A stretch of DNA of 59,544 nt from Acidimicrobiia bacterium (GCA_009842675.1 VYEX01000039.1:1-59544), one strand, 5' to 3'; shown: positions 26,165 to 35,031, counted from the stretch's first letter. Notes: a model not told the origin generated them from the letters alone. Program-made: numbers and translations.

Positions 26165-27727
26165 GTGATCGTCCACCCCAGCCCGCTGCCCGACGAGCCG
26201 CTGAGCTTGCAGCCGGTAACCGGGTTCGTGTTGGAGCGGGCCGGGAAACTCGCCGACAAGGAGGCATTGATCGACGGGCCGGGGGAGTGGTCGCTTACCT
26301 ACGGCCAGCTCGAGCAGTCGGTGTTTTCCCTGGCCGGGGGTTTGGCCGCCAGCGGATTTCAGCGGGGCGATGTCGCCGCGCTTATCGCGCCGAACTCCCC
26401 GTGGTACCCGGTGGTGTTCCACGCGGTGGCGGTGGCGGGGGGCGCGGTGACCACAGTCAATCCCACCTACGGAGCGGAGGAGATCGCCTATCAGCTCACC
26501 GACTCCCAGGCGACGCTGGTGTTTGCCGCCGACATGTTTGCCACCCAGACCCGGGAGGCCATGAATCGAGCCGGTATTGCGGGCGATGTGGTGGTAATCG
26601 ACTCCGACCGCCCTTCGGAAGGCGTTGCCATGCAATCGCTGATGGGAGATCCGATCACCCAGGTAGAGGTCGATCCCCACAACGACGTGGTGGTGCTGCC
26701 CTACTCCTCGGGCACCACCGGTCTGCCCAAAGGGGTGATGCTCACCCACGCCAACCTGGTGAACAACATCGAGCAGTGCGTTTCGTCGGTGGCGTCCCAG
26801 ACCAGCGATGTGGTGTTGGCCGTGCTCCCGTTCTTCCACATCTACGGCATGCAGGTGCTCATGAACGACCAACTGCACCATGGGGCCAAGCTCGTCACCA
26901 TGCCCCGATTCGACTTGGCCCAGGCGCTGTCGTTGATCGAACGCCACCAGGTGACCCGCTTTTTTGCCGTACCCCCCATTGTGCTGGCATTGGCCAAGCA
27001 CCCCGCGGTGGCTGACTTTGATTTGTCGTCGCTGCGCCAGGTGCTGTCGGGGGCCGCGCCGCTGGGGGCCGAAGTGGCCGAGGAGGCGTCGGCTCGCATC
27101 GGCTGCGAGGTGGTGCAGGGCTACGGGATGACCGAGCTCAGCCCGATCTCCCACGCCACTCCGCCGGGCAACTACAAGCCGGGGTCGGTGGGGCTGACGG
27201 TGGCCAACACCGAGGCCCGGATTGTGGCCCCTGATTCCGGCGAGGATCTACCAGCCGGTCCCGAAGGAGAGCTGTGGATTCGCGGGCCTCAGGTGATGAA
27301 GGGCTACCTCAACAATCCCGATGCCACTGCTGAGACCATTGATCATGACGGCTGGCTCCACACCGGCGACATCGCCCGGATCGATGACGACGGACACGTC
27401 TACGTGGTCGACCGGCTGAAGGAGCTCATCAAGGTCAAGGGATTCCAGGTGGCCCCCGCCGAGCTGGAGGCCCTTCTGCTGGACCACCCGCAGATCACCG
27501 ATGCCGCGGTGGTCGGCCGCCCCGACGATGAGAGCGGGGAAGTGCCGCTGGCGTTCGTGGTGGCCGCCCCGGATTGCGGGCTCGACGAGCAGGCGGTGAA
27601 GGACTATGTGGCCGACCATGTGGCCACCTACAAGCACCTCGGTGAAGTGCGATTTGCCGACGCCATCCCCAAGTCGGCCTCGGGCAAGATCCTCCGCCGT
27701 GAGCTCAGGGAGCTGGTCGATGGCTGA
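26165..27727 (+). CDS. acyl-CoA synthetase / 4-coumarate-CoA-ligase-like adenylate-forming enzyme
   Basis: A 520-residue ANL-superfamily ligase that would convert a carboxylic acid, ATP and CoA to acyl-CoA. Seen: P-loop YSSGTTGLPKGVMLTH, adenylate motif QGYGMTE, hinge GWLHTGDIARIDDDG, and the C-terminal catalytic Lys in SASGKILRREL. The start is GTG 26165, five nt after the redoxin stop and without a clear ribosome site, so expression probably depends on read-through from upstream. The last codons overlap the PPOX gene (ATG 27720 before the stop at 27725-27727). Its resemblance to 4-coumarate-CoA ligases suggests an aromatic or medium-chain acid; the substrate is unknown. Confidence 0.93.
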   Translation: MIVHPSPLPDEPLSLQPVTGFVLERAGKLADKEALIDGPGEWSLTYGQLEQSVFSLAGGLAASGFQRGDVAALIAPNSPWYPVVFHAVAVAGGAVTTVNPTYGAEEIAYQLTDSQATLVFAADMFATQTREAMNRAGIAGDVVVIDSDRPSEGVAMQSLMGDPITQVEVDPHNDVVVLPYSSGTTGLPKGVMLTHANLVNNIEQCVSSVASQTSDVVLAVLPFFHIYGMQVLMNDQLHHGAKLVTMPRFDLAQALSLIERHQVTRFFAVPPIVLALAKHPAVADFDLSSLRQVLSGAAPLGAEVAEEASARIGCEVVQGYGMTELSPISHATPPGNYKPGSVGLTVANTEARIVAPDSGEDLPAGPEGELWIRGPQVMKGYLNNPDATAETIDHDGWLHTGDIARIDDDGHVYVVDRLKELIKVKGFQVAPAELEALLLDHPQITDAAVVGRPDDESGEVPLAFVVAAPDCGLDEQAVKDYVADHVATYKHLGEVRFADAIPKSASGKILRRELRELVDG

Positions 27728-28187
27728 GAAAAAGAAGCCCACGGTGCGGATGACGCCCGAGGAGTGCTGGGAAATGCTGACTAGCTCGGTAAATGGCGTC
27801 TTCACCACACTGCGGGCCAATGGCCAGCCGATTTCCCTTCCCGTTTGGTACGTGGTGCTCGACCGGAAGATCTACATGGTCACCCGGGGCAAGAAGGTGG
27901 TTCGGGTCCGCAACGACCAGCGCTGCTCTTTCTTGGTGGAGGCCGGGGATCGCTGGGCAGAGCTGCGGGCGGTACACGTGGAGTGCACCGGCCGGGTGAT
28001 CGAGCCCTCTGAGGAGTTGGCCCAGCGGATCGCCCTGGCCCTCGATGAGAAGTACGCCCCGTACCGGACGGCCCGCGACGTGATGCCCGAGCCGACCCGG
28101 GACTACTACGAGAAGAACCTAAACGCCACCATCGAGCTGACCCCGGTGGGCAAGATGCTCAACTGGGACAACAGCAAGCTCTTTTAG
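27720..28187 (+). CDS. PPOX-class flavin/F420-dependent oxidoreductase
   Basis: A 155-residue split-beta-barrel protein of the pyridoxamine-5'-phosphate-oxidase-like class: opening GVFTTLRANGQPISLPVWYVVLD, central YMVTRGKKVVRVRNDQR and the strand VHVECTGRVIE. Such proteins bind FMN or F420 and act on diverse small molecules. The ATG at 27720 is chosen over a longer upstream frame because GGGAG lies at good spacing and the family's N-terminus fits; it overlaps the ligase stop by 8 nt, so the two are co-translated. The longer frame upstream is only a shadow of the ligase. Confidence 0.82.
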   Translation: MAEKKKPTVRMTPEECWEMLTSSVNGVFTTLRANGQPISLPVWYVVLDRKIYMVTRGKKVVRVRNDQRCSFLVEAGDRWAELRAVHVECTGRVIEPSEELAQRIALALDEKYAPYRTARDVMPEPTRDYYEKNLNATIELTPVGKMLNWDNSKLF

Positions 28188-28190
28188 CCG

Positions 28191-28970
28191 TCACTCCCAC
28201 TTGTATTCGGGATCGCGTTTTTCTCGAAAGGCGCGCCGGGCCTCTCGGGAGTCGTCGAAACGCATCAGGCGAGTGGTGTAGTCCTGCTCGGTGCGATAGC
28301 CCTCCCGCACTGGCAGGTTCTCGATCCGATTCATGGACTCCTTGGCCAGCCGCATGGCGATTGGGCTCTTGGCAGCCAGCTCTCGGGCCAGCTCCAGCGC
28401 GGTGTCCATGAGCTTGTCGGGGGCAGTCACCTCTCGGACGGCGCCGATGCGGTACATCTCCTGTGCGGAGACCTGCTCGCCGGTGAGAAACATCTCTCGG
28501 GCCTTGTGGCGGCCCATCATCAACGACAGGTGGGCGCTGGCCCCCAGGAGCCCGACGTTGATTTCAGGGGTTCCGAACGTGGCGTTCTCCGAGGCCACCA
28601 GCATGTCGCAGCAGGCGGCATAGGCCAGGCCGGCGCCCAGGGCATAACCGTTGATGGCGCCGATTACCGGGACGGCGCAGTCGATGATGCCCCACATGGC
28701 CTCTCGGGCCAGGTACCCGGGGTCGGTCAGCTCGAGGGGGTGGCGCTCAGAGCGCGGTGCGCTGTTGGGCGGGCTCAGATCGGCGCCCGCGCAGAAGGCC
28801 TTTTCTCCGGCGCCGGTGAAGATGGCCACCCGCACATCTCGGTCATCGCCCAAAGCGGCGAAGACATCGCGGATCTGGACGAATGTCTCGTTGTTGACCG
28901 CATTGACCGGGGGGCGATCGAGGGTGACGATGGCGATGTGGTCGCGCTTTTCTACTCGGACATCGGGCAC
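28191..28970 (-). CDS. enoyl-CoA hydratase/isomerase (crotonase) family
   Basis: A 259-residue crotonase. Seen: first oxyanion-hole segment KAFCAGADLS, second loop GYALGAGLAYAACCDMLVAS, and TFGTPEINVGLLG, which carries the position of the catalytic Glu of hydratases. The usual GGG of the second loop is GAG here. GTG start at 28970 with GGGAG upstream. It lies downstream of the CYP125/142-like P450 in the same direction (81 nt gap containing two small inverted repeats but no U-run). Probable role is hydration or isomerisation of an unsaturated acyl-CoA, possibly from a steroid side chain or ring fragment (inference from the P450). Confidence 0.92.
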   Translation of the reverse strand: MPDVRVEKRDHIAIVTLDRPPVNAVNNETFVQIRDVFAALGDDRDVRVAIFTGAGEKAFCAGADLSPPNSAPRSERHPLELTDPGYLAREAMWGIIDCAVPVIGAINGYALGAGLAYAACCDMLVASENATFGTPEINVGLLGASAHLSLMMGRHKAREMFLTGEQVSAQEMYRIGAVREVTAPDKLMDTALELARELAAKSPIAMRLAKESMNRIENLPVREGYRTEQDYTTRLMRFDDSREARRAFREKRDPEYKWE

Positions 28971-29051
28971 AGATGGTCTCCCTCGCCTGATTCGCGGTCA
29001 GGTTCGACCCCCACAGTATCGGGGGCGGGGAGTGCGGTTGGCGAAGCCGCC

Positions 29052-30335
29052 CTAGGCCGCGGCGGCGTCGGCCACTGGGCCGTAGCGCACCGGCAGGTGT
29101 TTGATGCCGTGGACCTGCAAGTCCCGTAGCCGCACTGGAGTTCCGACCACCTCGATTTCAGGCAGGCGGTTGATCAGTGCTTCGAAGAAGACCTCCAACT
29201 CCAGCTTGGCCAGGTTGGCGCCGAGGCAATAGTGGGCCCCGCCTCCCCCGAAGGCGATGTGGGGATTGGGGGTGCGGGTGATGTCGAAGCGGTGGGGGTC
29301 GTCGAATACCTCGGGGTCGCGGTTGCCTGCGGTGTACCACAGGGCCACCTTCTCACCGGCGGCAATATGCGCCCCTCCCAGCTCGAGGTCTTCGGTTGCG
29401 GTACGGCGGAAGTACCGGACCGGAGAGCTGTATCGCAGTATTTCTTCCACTGCGCTGGACATCAGCTCGGGATGACGGCGGAGCAACTCCAACTGGTCAG
29501 GAAACTCCTGGAAGGCGAGCAGGCCGTGGGTGATGGCGTTGCGGGTGGTCTCGTTGCCGGCAACCACGAGCAGGGTGAAGAACAGCGAGAGCTCGAGGTC
29601 ATTGAGCTCGGTTACCGTTCCGTCGCCCATGGTCACTTTGGCATGGGCCAGCTTGGTCATCAGGTCGTCGCGGGGACAGCGGCGCTTCTCCTCAACGAGC
29701 TCGTGGGCGTACATGGTCATGTTGAAGGCGTCCATCGGTGCGTTTATCGGCGCGTAGGGGTCGTCGTGGTCCTGAAACTCGGGGTCGTGGCGCCCGATGG
29801 CCGAGTTGGTCCATTCGAACAGTCGTTGGCGGTCTTCTTGGGGGACGCCCACGATCTCGGCGATGACCATCAGCGGAAGCTCGGAGGCGAGATCGATCAC
29901 GAAGTCGCCCTCGGTGCGACCGTCGAGTGAGTCGATGATGAGGTGGCTGCGGGTGCGGAGCCAGACCTCCAGCTTGCGCACCATCCGAGGGGTGAACCCC
30001 CTGCTGACCAGCTTCCGGTACCGGGTGTGATCGGGCGGATCGGTCATGATCATCATGATTCCGGGGCCCGTCTCGACGTCAGGGATGGTGATCCCACCGG
30101 TGCCGTTGCGGCCTGGACCGGTCTGATGGGAAAGCACCGGGCCCATCCGGTGGGCTTTGGTGATGAGATCGTGAGAGGTGACCAGCCAGAATGGCTCGTC
30201 ATTGTGAGGGGTTTCGGGATGGCGCCAGATGGGGGAGTGGGCTCGCAGTTCGTCGTACAGCTCGTAGGGCTCCCGTTCTGCGAACATGTCCATGTCGGTC
30301 AGGTCGATCGCTGTCGCTAATGTTGAGGGAGACAT
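29052..30335 (-). CDS. cytochrome P450, CYP125/CYP142-like
   Basis: A 427-residue P450. Seen: I-helix VVAGNETTRNAITHG, K-helix EEILR, and the haem loop FGGGGAHYCLGANLAK with Cys370. The AGNETTRN and GAHYC-x-GANLA combination is the hallmark of the mycobacterial CYP125/CYP142/CYP124 group that oxidises the terminal methyl of cholesterol or branched lipids, so omega-oxidation of a steroid or isoprenoid side chain is the best guess. It starts at ATG 30335 after AAGGAGAAG. Its -10 box TATTCT overlaps the palindrome at 30355-30367, so repression by the divergent TetR protein is likely. The enoyl-CoA hydratase gene follows. Confidence 0.92.
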   Translation of the reverse strand: MSPSTLATAIDLTDMDMFAEREPYELYDELRAHSPIWRHPETPHNDEPFWLVTSHDLITKAHRMGPVLSHQTGPGRNGTGGITIPDVETGPGIMMIMTDPPDHTRYRKLVSRGFTPRMVRKLEVWLRTRSHLIIDSLDGRTEGDFVIDLASELPLMVIAEIVGVPQEDRQRLFEWTNSAIGRHDPEFQDHDDPYAPINAPMDAFNMTMYAHELVEEKRRCPRDDLMTKLAHAKVTMGDGTVTELNDLELSLFFTLLVVAGNETTRNAITHGLLAFQEFPDQLELLRRHPELMSSAVEEILRYSSPVRYFRRTATEDLELGGAHIAAGEKVALWYTAGNRDPEVFDDPHRFDITRTPNPHIAFGGGGAHYCLGANLAKLELEVFFEALINRLPEIEVVGTPVRLRDLQVHGIKHLPVRYGPVADAAAA

Positions 30336-30354
30336 AACCTGCTTCTCCTTGCTG

Positions 30355-30367
30355 AGAATACCATTCT
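30355..30367. promoter_or_regulatory. palindromic TetR operator candidate
   Basis: AGAAT-ACC-ATTCT is a perfect 5+3+5 inverted repeat between the divergent P450 and tetR genes. It covers the minus-strand -10 box TATTCT of the P450 promoter and lies where the -35 of the tetR promoter would be, the usual place for an autoregulatory TetR operator. Confidence 0.55.
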
Positions 30368-30380
30368 TACACGCGAGAAC

Positions 30381-30386
30381 TAAAAT
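30381..30386 (+). promoter_or_regulatory. -10 box of tetR
   Basis: TAAAAT, 24 nt before ATG 30411, in the most AT-rich stretch of the intergenic region; ribosome-site-like AAGAGAG follows. The palindrome at 30355 lies at the -35 distance. Confidence 0.4.
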
Positions 30387-30410
30387 ATCAACAACGAGAA
30401 CAAGAGAGCC

Positions 30411-31154
30411 ATGTCTGAAAACCCAAATATCGACACTGAGAACTTAGAAACCGATGGTGAGAACGCCGAAACCATCGCCGAGAACGCCAGTAGCGACTTG
30501 TCGGACCTCAGCTCCTGGGAGCAGCGCATGCTCGAGCGGTCGTTGGACAGCGCTCGAGTTCAAGCCCTGGCTCGCAGCGGCGAGTTCGTCCACGCCGCGT
30601 TGGCCCTGCTCGAAGAGGAGGGGTCGGTTGAGTTCACGGTGCAAGACGTGGTGCAGCGCTCGGGAGGCTCGCTTCGGCGCTTCTACCAGCTCTTTTCGTC
30701 CAAGGACGACCTCGTTCTGGCTCTATTTGAGGAACTGATCACTCAGCTTGTCGAGCACATTCCCGCCGCCGTTCATGCCGGCGCCCCTCCGCTGGACAGA
30801 CTTGAAATCTGTGTCCGAACCTTTTGGGACTTCGTGAGAGGAGAGGATGCGCCGCCAGCCAAGATCGTCCGAGACATGGCTGCACTCCACAACCAATTGG
30901 CGGCCAACAGGCCCGAAGGCCTGCGGCTGGCCTGGGACCCCTTGCGGCAGCTCATCTCCGGCATCATCGCCGATGGGGTGGCCGACGAGTCGATCCGATC
31001 GGACATCGAGGTGGAGGAGCTGTCGGAACTCTTCTTCGACGTCTCGCTGGCCTCCCATCTCTTCGCGCTCGGTCGAGTGGGTGCAACTCACGCCCGATTC
31101 GACCCGCTCTGGGCCTTCTGTCTCGGGGCGCTTCGTCCTCCTCCTGAGAGATAG
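30411..31154 (+). CDS. TetR-family transcriptional regulator
   Basis: A 247-residue regulator. Residues 1-35 are an acidic, repeat-derived leader (EN every seven residues). The DNA-binding helix-turn-helix lies near residues 60-95: TVQDVVQRSGGSLRRFYQLFSSKDDLVLALF, shown here by its core SGGSLRRFYQLF. The C-terminal ~140 residues form the all-helical ligand and dimer domain. Divergent from the CYP125/142-like P450, 75 nt away, so it very likely represses that gene and itself and responds to a lipid or steroid ligand (inference). The leader is longer than in typical TetR proteins (HTH usually within the first 50 residues); no better internal start is seen before Met near residue 40. Confidence 0.9.
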   Translation: MSENPNIDTENLETDGENAETIAENASSDLSDLSSWEQRMLERSLDSARVQALARSGEFVHAALALLEEEGSVEFTVQDVVQRSGGSLRRFYQLFSSKDDLVLALFEELITQLVEHIPAAVHAGAPPLDRLEICVRTFWDFVRGEDAPPAKIVRDMAALHNQLAANRPEGLRLAWDPLRQLISGIIADGVADESIRSDIEVEELSELFFDVSLASHLFALGRVGATHARFDPLWAFCLGALRPPPER

Positions 31155-31168
31155 CGGGAGGCAAGCCT

Positions 31169-32581
31169 TCAGCGCAGCCGGGCCTTGGCCGCTTTCTTGA
31201 ACGCCGCGAGTTGGATGCGCTCCTCTCGCTCGTTGTAGAAGTCATCCAGCGGGTAGCACCCCGAGATCAAGCCGCTGCGGGGGGCGGTGGTGCAGTCGGA
31301 GAAGGTGCGGCAGATGAGGCGCCGGTCGAGTTCTCGGCTGGCCATCACGTCGGCAGGCATGTGTGGGTACGACAGGATCATTCGGCCCAGCCCGACGGCA
31401 TCGGCCATTCCCTGGTCGACGAGAGCTTGGCCGACGTTGGGGAGCCACTCTTGGAGGTAGGACAGGCCGGCGGCCACCACGGTCATCTTGGGATGCCGGC
31501 GGGCTATCTCGGCGGTGGCGGCGATCAGTCGGGCCACACCGACCAGGGGATCCTCGGGCGGCTGGTAGCCGTCGGAGGGCGGGAAGTAGGCAGGCCGCTG
31601 GATGTGGGGTACGTAGTACGGGCTGCCTGCTGAGGCGCACACCAGCCCGACACCGAGACTGTCCAGCATGTCCAGAACCCGGTGGGTTTCAGTGAGATCT
31701 GTGCCCACCCCTGACCCGTCGCCCCCGAAGGCCAGTTGGTAGGGGCCGAAGGCCTCGGGAACCCCCACGCCGCCTTCTCCGATGGTGTGGGGAACGAAGT
31801 CGAACAGCGAAAGACGAACAGCCACTCCCAAGTCGGGGACTTGCCGGCGAATCCCGGTGATGATGGATCGCAGAAATCGTGTGCGGCCTTCCAGGTCGCC
31901 ACCGAAGGGGCCGGGCCGGTGGAATGCTGACAAGAACTCGTGGCCCAGGTAGCCGTGACAGGCCTTGATGTCCACGAATTCGAATCCGGCTTGGTGGGCT
32001 AGTACCGCCCGGTCGATGAACTGTTCAACCAGCTCGTCGAGCTCCTCGTCGGTGAGCACTTCGGCCGCACCCGACTCCACCCGGGCGTCCAGCAGCGGAT
32101 GCTCATACACCGTCTTGGGGGCCGGTCCCTCGGTGGTTGGCCGGGCATAGCGGCCCGAGTGGGTGAGCTGAAGCCCAGTGAGCTGAGAGGGATCGAGCCG
32201 GGCTCGCAGCACGGCGAACTCCTCCACGGTGGTCTCGTCCAGCACCAGCTGACGGGGGTTGGCCCGGCCATCGGGTCGCACCGCAGTGGCCTCACCCCAC
32301 AACAGCCCGGCCCCACTGGCCGCGAACCGGTCCCAGCGGCGGCGGACCAGATCGGACGGCCGACCGTCGTCTTCCCCGTCCCACCCCTCCATGGGCAGCA
32401 CGGCCCAGCGGTTCCGAGCGGTCATGGTGCCAGCCGACCCGTCGGTGATCGCCAGCGGCTGGGCCAGTGCGCCGGCGGGGTCCACCTCGTCGTCCATAGG
32501 GATCTCCACGCCGAGGTCCTCGAGATGATTGCGCAGCGCGGCAGCGCTGGCCAGGCTCTTGACCTGCCTAATTCGGGCCAT
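31169..32581 (-). CDS. NADH:flavin oxidoreductase / Old Yellow Enzyme family
   Basis: A 470-residue FMN TIM-barrel protein. Seen: NRWAVLPMEGWDG N-terminal strand, LQLTHSGRY (the usual Q-L-x-H-x-G-R of the family), DIKACHGYLGHEFLS with the paired active-site His-Gly-Y segment, and a C-terminal VGLGRMILSYP phosphate-binding segment. A C-terminal extension with CRTFSDCTTAPRSGLISGC could bind a cluster, but no full second flavin domain follows, so it is shorter than 2,4-dienoyl-CoA reductases. Probably reduces an activated C=C bond. It starts 3 nt after the DHDPS-like gene and is the last of a six-gene leftward operon. Confidence 0.88.
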   Translation of the reverse strand: MARIRQVKSLASAAALRNHLEDLGVEIPMDDEVDPAGALAQPLAITDGSAGTMTARNRWAVLPMEGWDGEDDGRPSDLVRRRWDRFAASGAGLLWGEATAVRPDGRANPRQLVLDETTVEEFAVLRARLDPSQLTGLQLTHSGRYARPTTEGPAPKTVYEHPLLDARVESGAAEVLTDEELDELVEQFIDRAVLAHQAGFEFVDIKACHGYLGHEFLSAFHRPGPFGGDLEGRTRFLRSIITGIRRQVPDLGVAVRLSLFDFVPHTIGEGGVGVPEAFGPYQLAFGGDGSGVGTDLTETHRVLDMLDSLGVGLVCASAGSPYYVPHIQRPAYFPPSDGYQPPEDPLVGVARLIAATAEIARRHPKMTVVAAGLSYLQEWLPNVGQALVDQGMADAVGLGRMILSYPHMPADVMASRELDRRLICRTFSDCTTAPRSGLISGCYPLDDFYNEREERIQLAAFKKAAKARLR

Positions 32582-32584
32582 TGG

Positions 32585-33508
32585 CTAAAGCACTCCCAGC
32601 TGCTCGCCGATGTCGCGGAGGATTTCCCGGTCGCTGTCGGGGCGCATGGGTGCCCCGGCGGGAACAGCATCGCTTTCGGCCCAGCCCCGCATCTGCAAGA
32701 ACATGGCCGCGCTGTGCCGGTAGGCGGGTACTGGCGGGCGGAATGTGAAGTGGCCTAGGTACTGGAGAACGTCATTGAGCTGGTGGAAGCCGGGGTCATC
32801 CTTGGCCCACAGGCGATCGCGTTCGGCGAACTTGTCGGGGGCGAACGTGGAGAGGCCCAGCAAATAGTCAGAGCCGTACATCACCATGTCGATGGCCAGG
32901 TCGTTGCCGGTGAGCACCATGAAATCCGGGCGCACCTCATCGCGCAGCGCCAGCCGGTCCCACTCCAGTTGCCGATTCAGCGAGGAGTGCTTGGCCCCGA
33001 TGCACTGGGAGATTTCCAGCAGCCCCCGGTAGGTGTCCAGCGACACGATGCGGCCGTAGGGAACGAACATGGGGCCGAGCTCGAACCCGATGAACCGCTC
33101 GAGGTGGCCGGCCAGCTGGCCGTGGGCGTCGAGCCAGGCGGCATCTCCGTGGTCGTTCAAACCGTGCGACGGGAACACCACCGGCAAGCCGCCTCGGGCA
33201 GTGATCTCGTCAGCGGCCCGGAGGTAGGCATCGAGGTCGAATTTCGCCCCCGGTTCGTCGGCCACGAACGCTCCGGCTACGAAGTCGCCTCCTGTGATGG
33301 CCTCGGCCCGGTCAAGCACCTGCGTACGAGTGTCGGCATCGAGCAGCTGGACGTACCCGGTGTCCATGTTCACCGCTGGGGTCAGTCCGGCCTCGTGGGT
33401 ACGGGCGATGTGGCCCTCCAGCGAGGCCCAGTCAACCGTGGTCGAATCGAGATGGGGCAACAGGATCGCCGACATCCCGGTGATGATCCGACCGGGCAGA
33501 ACCTGCAT
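32585..33508 (-). CDS. dihydrodipicolinate-synthase-like class I aldolase
   Basis: A 307-residue TIM-barrel protein of the DHDPS/N-acetylneuraminate-lyase superfamily. Seen: Schiff-base Lys candidate K173 in CIGAKHSS and a Tyr in FVPYGR near residue 151 at the expected place for the catalytic Tyr. The N-terminal G-x-x-T-x-x substrate loop is poorly kept, so the substrate is probably not pyruvate plus aspartate semialdehyde. ATG 33508 overlaps the TGA of the upstream sulfatase (TGATG); a TTG one codon earlier is also possible. Placed between sulfatases and the OYE-type reductase, it may cleave or isomerise a desulfated product (inference). Confidence 0.75.
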   Translation of the reverse strand: MQVLPGRIITGMSAILLPHLDSTTVDWASLEGHIARTHEAGLTPAVNMDTGYVQLLDADTRTQVLDRAEAITGGDFVAGAFVADEPGAKFDLDAYLRAADEITARGGLPVVFPSHGLNDHGDAAWLDAHGQLAGHLERFIGFELGPMFVPYGRIVSLDTYRGLLEISQCIGAKHSSLNRQLEWDRLALRDEVRPDFMVLTGNDLAIDMVMYGSDYLLGLSTFAPDKFAERDRLWAKDDPGFHQLNDVLQYLGHFTFRPPVPAYRHSAAMFLQMRGWAESDAVPAGAPMRPDSDREILRDIGEQLGVL

Positions 33509-35031
33509 CAAACGTCGACTCCGAGGCTCTCAAGCACGTCTTTGGGGATCCCCGACAAGCCGGTGGATGCGTCGTCAACCGGATGGCGCTGGCGAAGAAC
33601 CGCGGCGGCTTCGGATCGGCCGGTCGCTTCGAGGCGCTCCAGGTATTCGGGCAGGTGTCCCTTGCAGTGGAAGGGGCCGCCCTCGGCCAGCACGATCTTG
33701 AGGGGATCGACGGGGGAGTAGCTGCGGGTCATCTGGTCGTCGGTCCACGATTGGAGCATGTCCCGGCCTTCGGCCAGCACCGATGGGGCTTGATCGGCCA
33801 GGTCGTCGTTCTCGTGGGGGTCGGAGGCGATGTCGAACAGCATCTCTTCATTCCAGGCCGCGTGATAGCCGTCGTGCCAGGTCCGCAGGTAGAGATGGTC
33901 GCCCCAGCGGACGCCCCGCTGCACCGACCACGCCCCTTGAGACAGCATCAGGGACTCTCGCCCTCCGTGGTCGCCGGTGCGGATATCGTCGGCCACCGAC
34001 ATGCCGTCCCAGTGGAAGGGAATGTCGATGTCGGCCAGATCGACGATGGTGGCGCCCACGTCCAGGTGGTAGAGCAGCCCCTCGTGGACTTGGGGCTCGA
34101 TTCCCGGCCAGCGCAGCACCGAGGGGATGTGGCAGGTGGCCTCGTCAGCGGCCTGGTGGTCGGCGTAGACGCCCAGTTCGCCGAACGCCTCACCGTGGTC
34201 GGAGGAGATCAAGATGGCGGTCTCGTCCAGCACGCCGTGGTCGGCCAGTTGGCTGACCAGGGTCCCCACTGCGTCGTCGGCATAGCGGATGCCGGTGTCG
34301 TAGCCGTCGAAGGTCTGCTTGACCTCGTCCATGTTCGACAGGTTCCACGGGTGGCGGGGCGGGGGAGGACCCCACTCGTCGGGCTTGAACCCCCAGGGTT
34401 CCTGGGCCGAATGCGGTCCGGCCAACGGCCAATTGCGAGCCCGCACCTCTTCGGTGTGCCAGGCCGGAGGAGGATCGCCTTCGAATGGGTTCCCGTATTC
34501 GGCCGGGGCGTTGTAGGGGGTATGGGGATCCCACAGGTGGACATGGAGGAACCAGTCTTCGGTTTCGGCATTGTCGTTGAGCCAGCGCAACGTGCCAGGC
34601 AGCACCTGGTCGGCCCGCTCGCCGCCGAAGCCCCGCATCAGGTTCATCGACTCCATGAATCCGCTGTTCCACCACGTGGCCGAGTGGCGGAATGGAAAGC
34701 TGGAAATCGAGGCGGTGTGATAGCCCGACCAGTAGAAGCGCGACGCCCAGGAGCTGGCGGCAATCGTGGAGAAGAAGCTGCGCTCCGCTCCCTGGGGCCG
34801 CAGGTCGGCGGCCATGCCGCCGTGGTTGGCCACCCCATTGCGGATTCCGAACATGCCGGTGATCAGGGCGGTGCGGCTGGGCAGGCAGGGCACGTCGGAC
34901 GCATACACGTTGGAAAACCGCACCCCCTCTGCGGCCAGCGCGTCGATGTTCGGGGTGGTGTTGCGGTGATAACCGGCACAGCCCAAGTGGTCGGCCCGAA
35001 GGGTGTCAATGTCGATATAGAGAATTCGCAT
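33508..35031 (-). CDS. type I sulfatase
   Basis: A 507-residue sulfatase from ATG 35031, which has GGAGAGG directly upstream; a TTG at 35052 is possible but leaves the ribosome site inside the gene. Seen: metal strand YIDIDTLRADHLGCAGYH, formylglycine motif C49-L-P-S-R followed by TALITGM, and the metal site ISSDHGEAFGE. No signal peptide. It follows another sulfatase by 21 nt in the same operon; the two are not close paralogues, so they probably act on different sulfate positions or substrates. Needs formylglycine-generating enzyme, not in the window. Confidence 0.92.
   Translation of the reverse strand: MRILYIDIDTLRADHLGCAGYHRNTTPNIDALAAEGVRFSNVYASDVPCLPSRTALITGMFGIRNGVANHGGMAADLRPQGAERSFFSTIAASSWASRFYWSGYHTASISSFPFRHSATWWNSGFMESMNLMRGFGGERADQVLPGTLRWLNDNAETEDWFLHVHLWDPHTPYNAPAEYGNPFEGDPPPAWHTEEVRARNWPLAGPHSAQEPWGFKPDEWGPPPPRHPWNLSNMDEVKQTFDGYDTGIRYADDAVGTLVSQLADHGVLDETAILISSDHGEAFGELGVYADHQAADEATCHIPSVLRWPGIEPQVHEGLLYHLDVGATIVDLADIDIPFHWDGMSVADDIRTGDHGGRESLMLSQGAWSVQRGVRWGDHLYLRTWHDGYHAAWNEEMLFDIASDPHENDDLADQAPSVLAEGRDMLQSWTDDQMTRSYSPVDPLKIVLAEGGPFHCKGHLPEYLERLEATGRSEAAAVLRQRHPVDDASTGLSGIPKDVLESLGVDV

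Larger units (their letters stand above)
30354..30500. repeat. seven-unit 21-bp phased repeat (GAGAAY array)
   Basis: GAGAAT or GAGAAC occurs at 30354, 30375, 30396, 30438, 30459 and 30480, with GAAAAC at 30417: seven positions at exactly 21-bp steps (two helical turns). The array begins in the P450/tetR promoter and runs into the tetR coding sequence, where it encodes an Glu-Asn pair every seven residues (EN at residues 3-4, 10-11, 17-18, 24-25). The rest of each unit is degenerate but related, e.g. AAATATC in the units at 30375 and 30417. Confidence 0.75.

Noticed and set aside
28986-29025. Two small inverted repeats (CCTGA/TCAGG and CCCCC/GGGGG) considered as a terminator
   Set aside because: Stems are only 5 bp, no U-run follows, and the genes on either side are probably one transcript.
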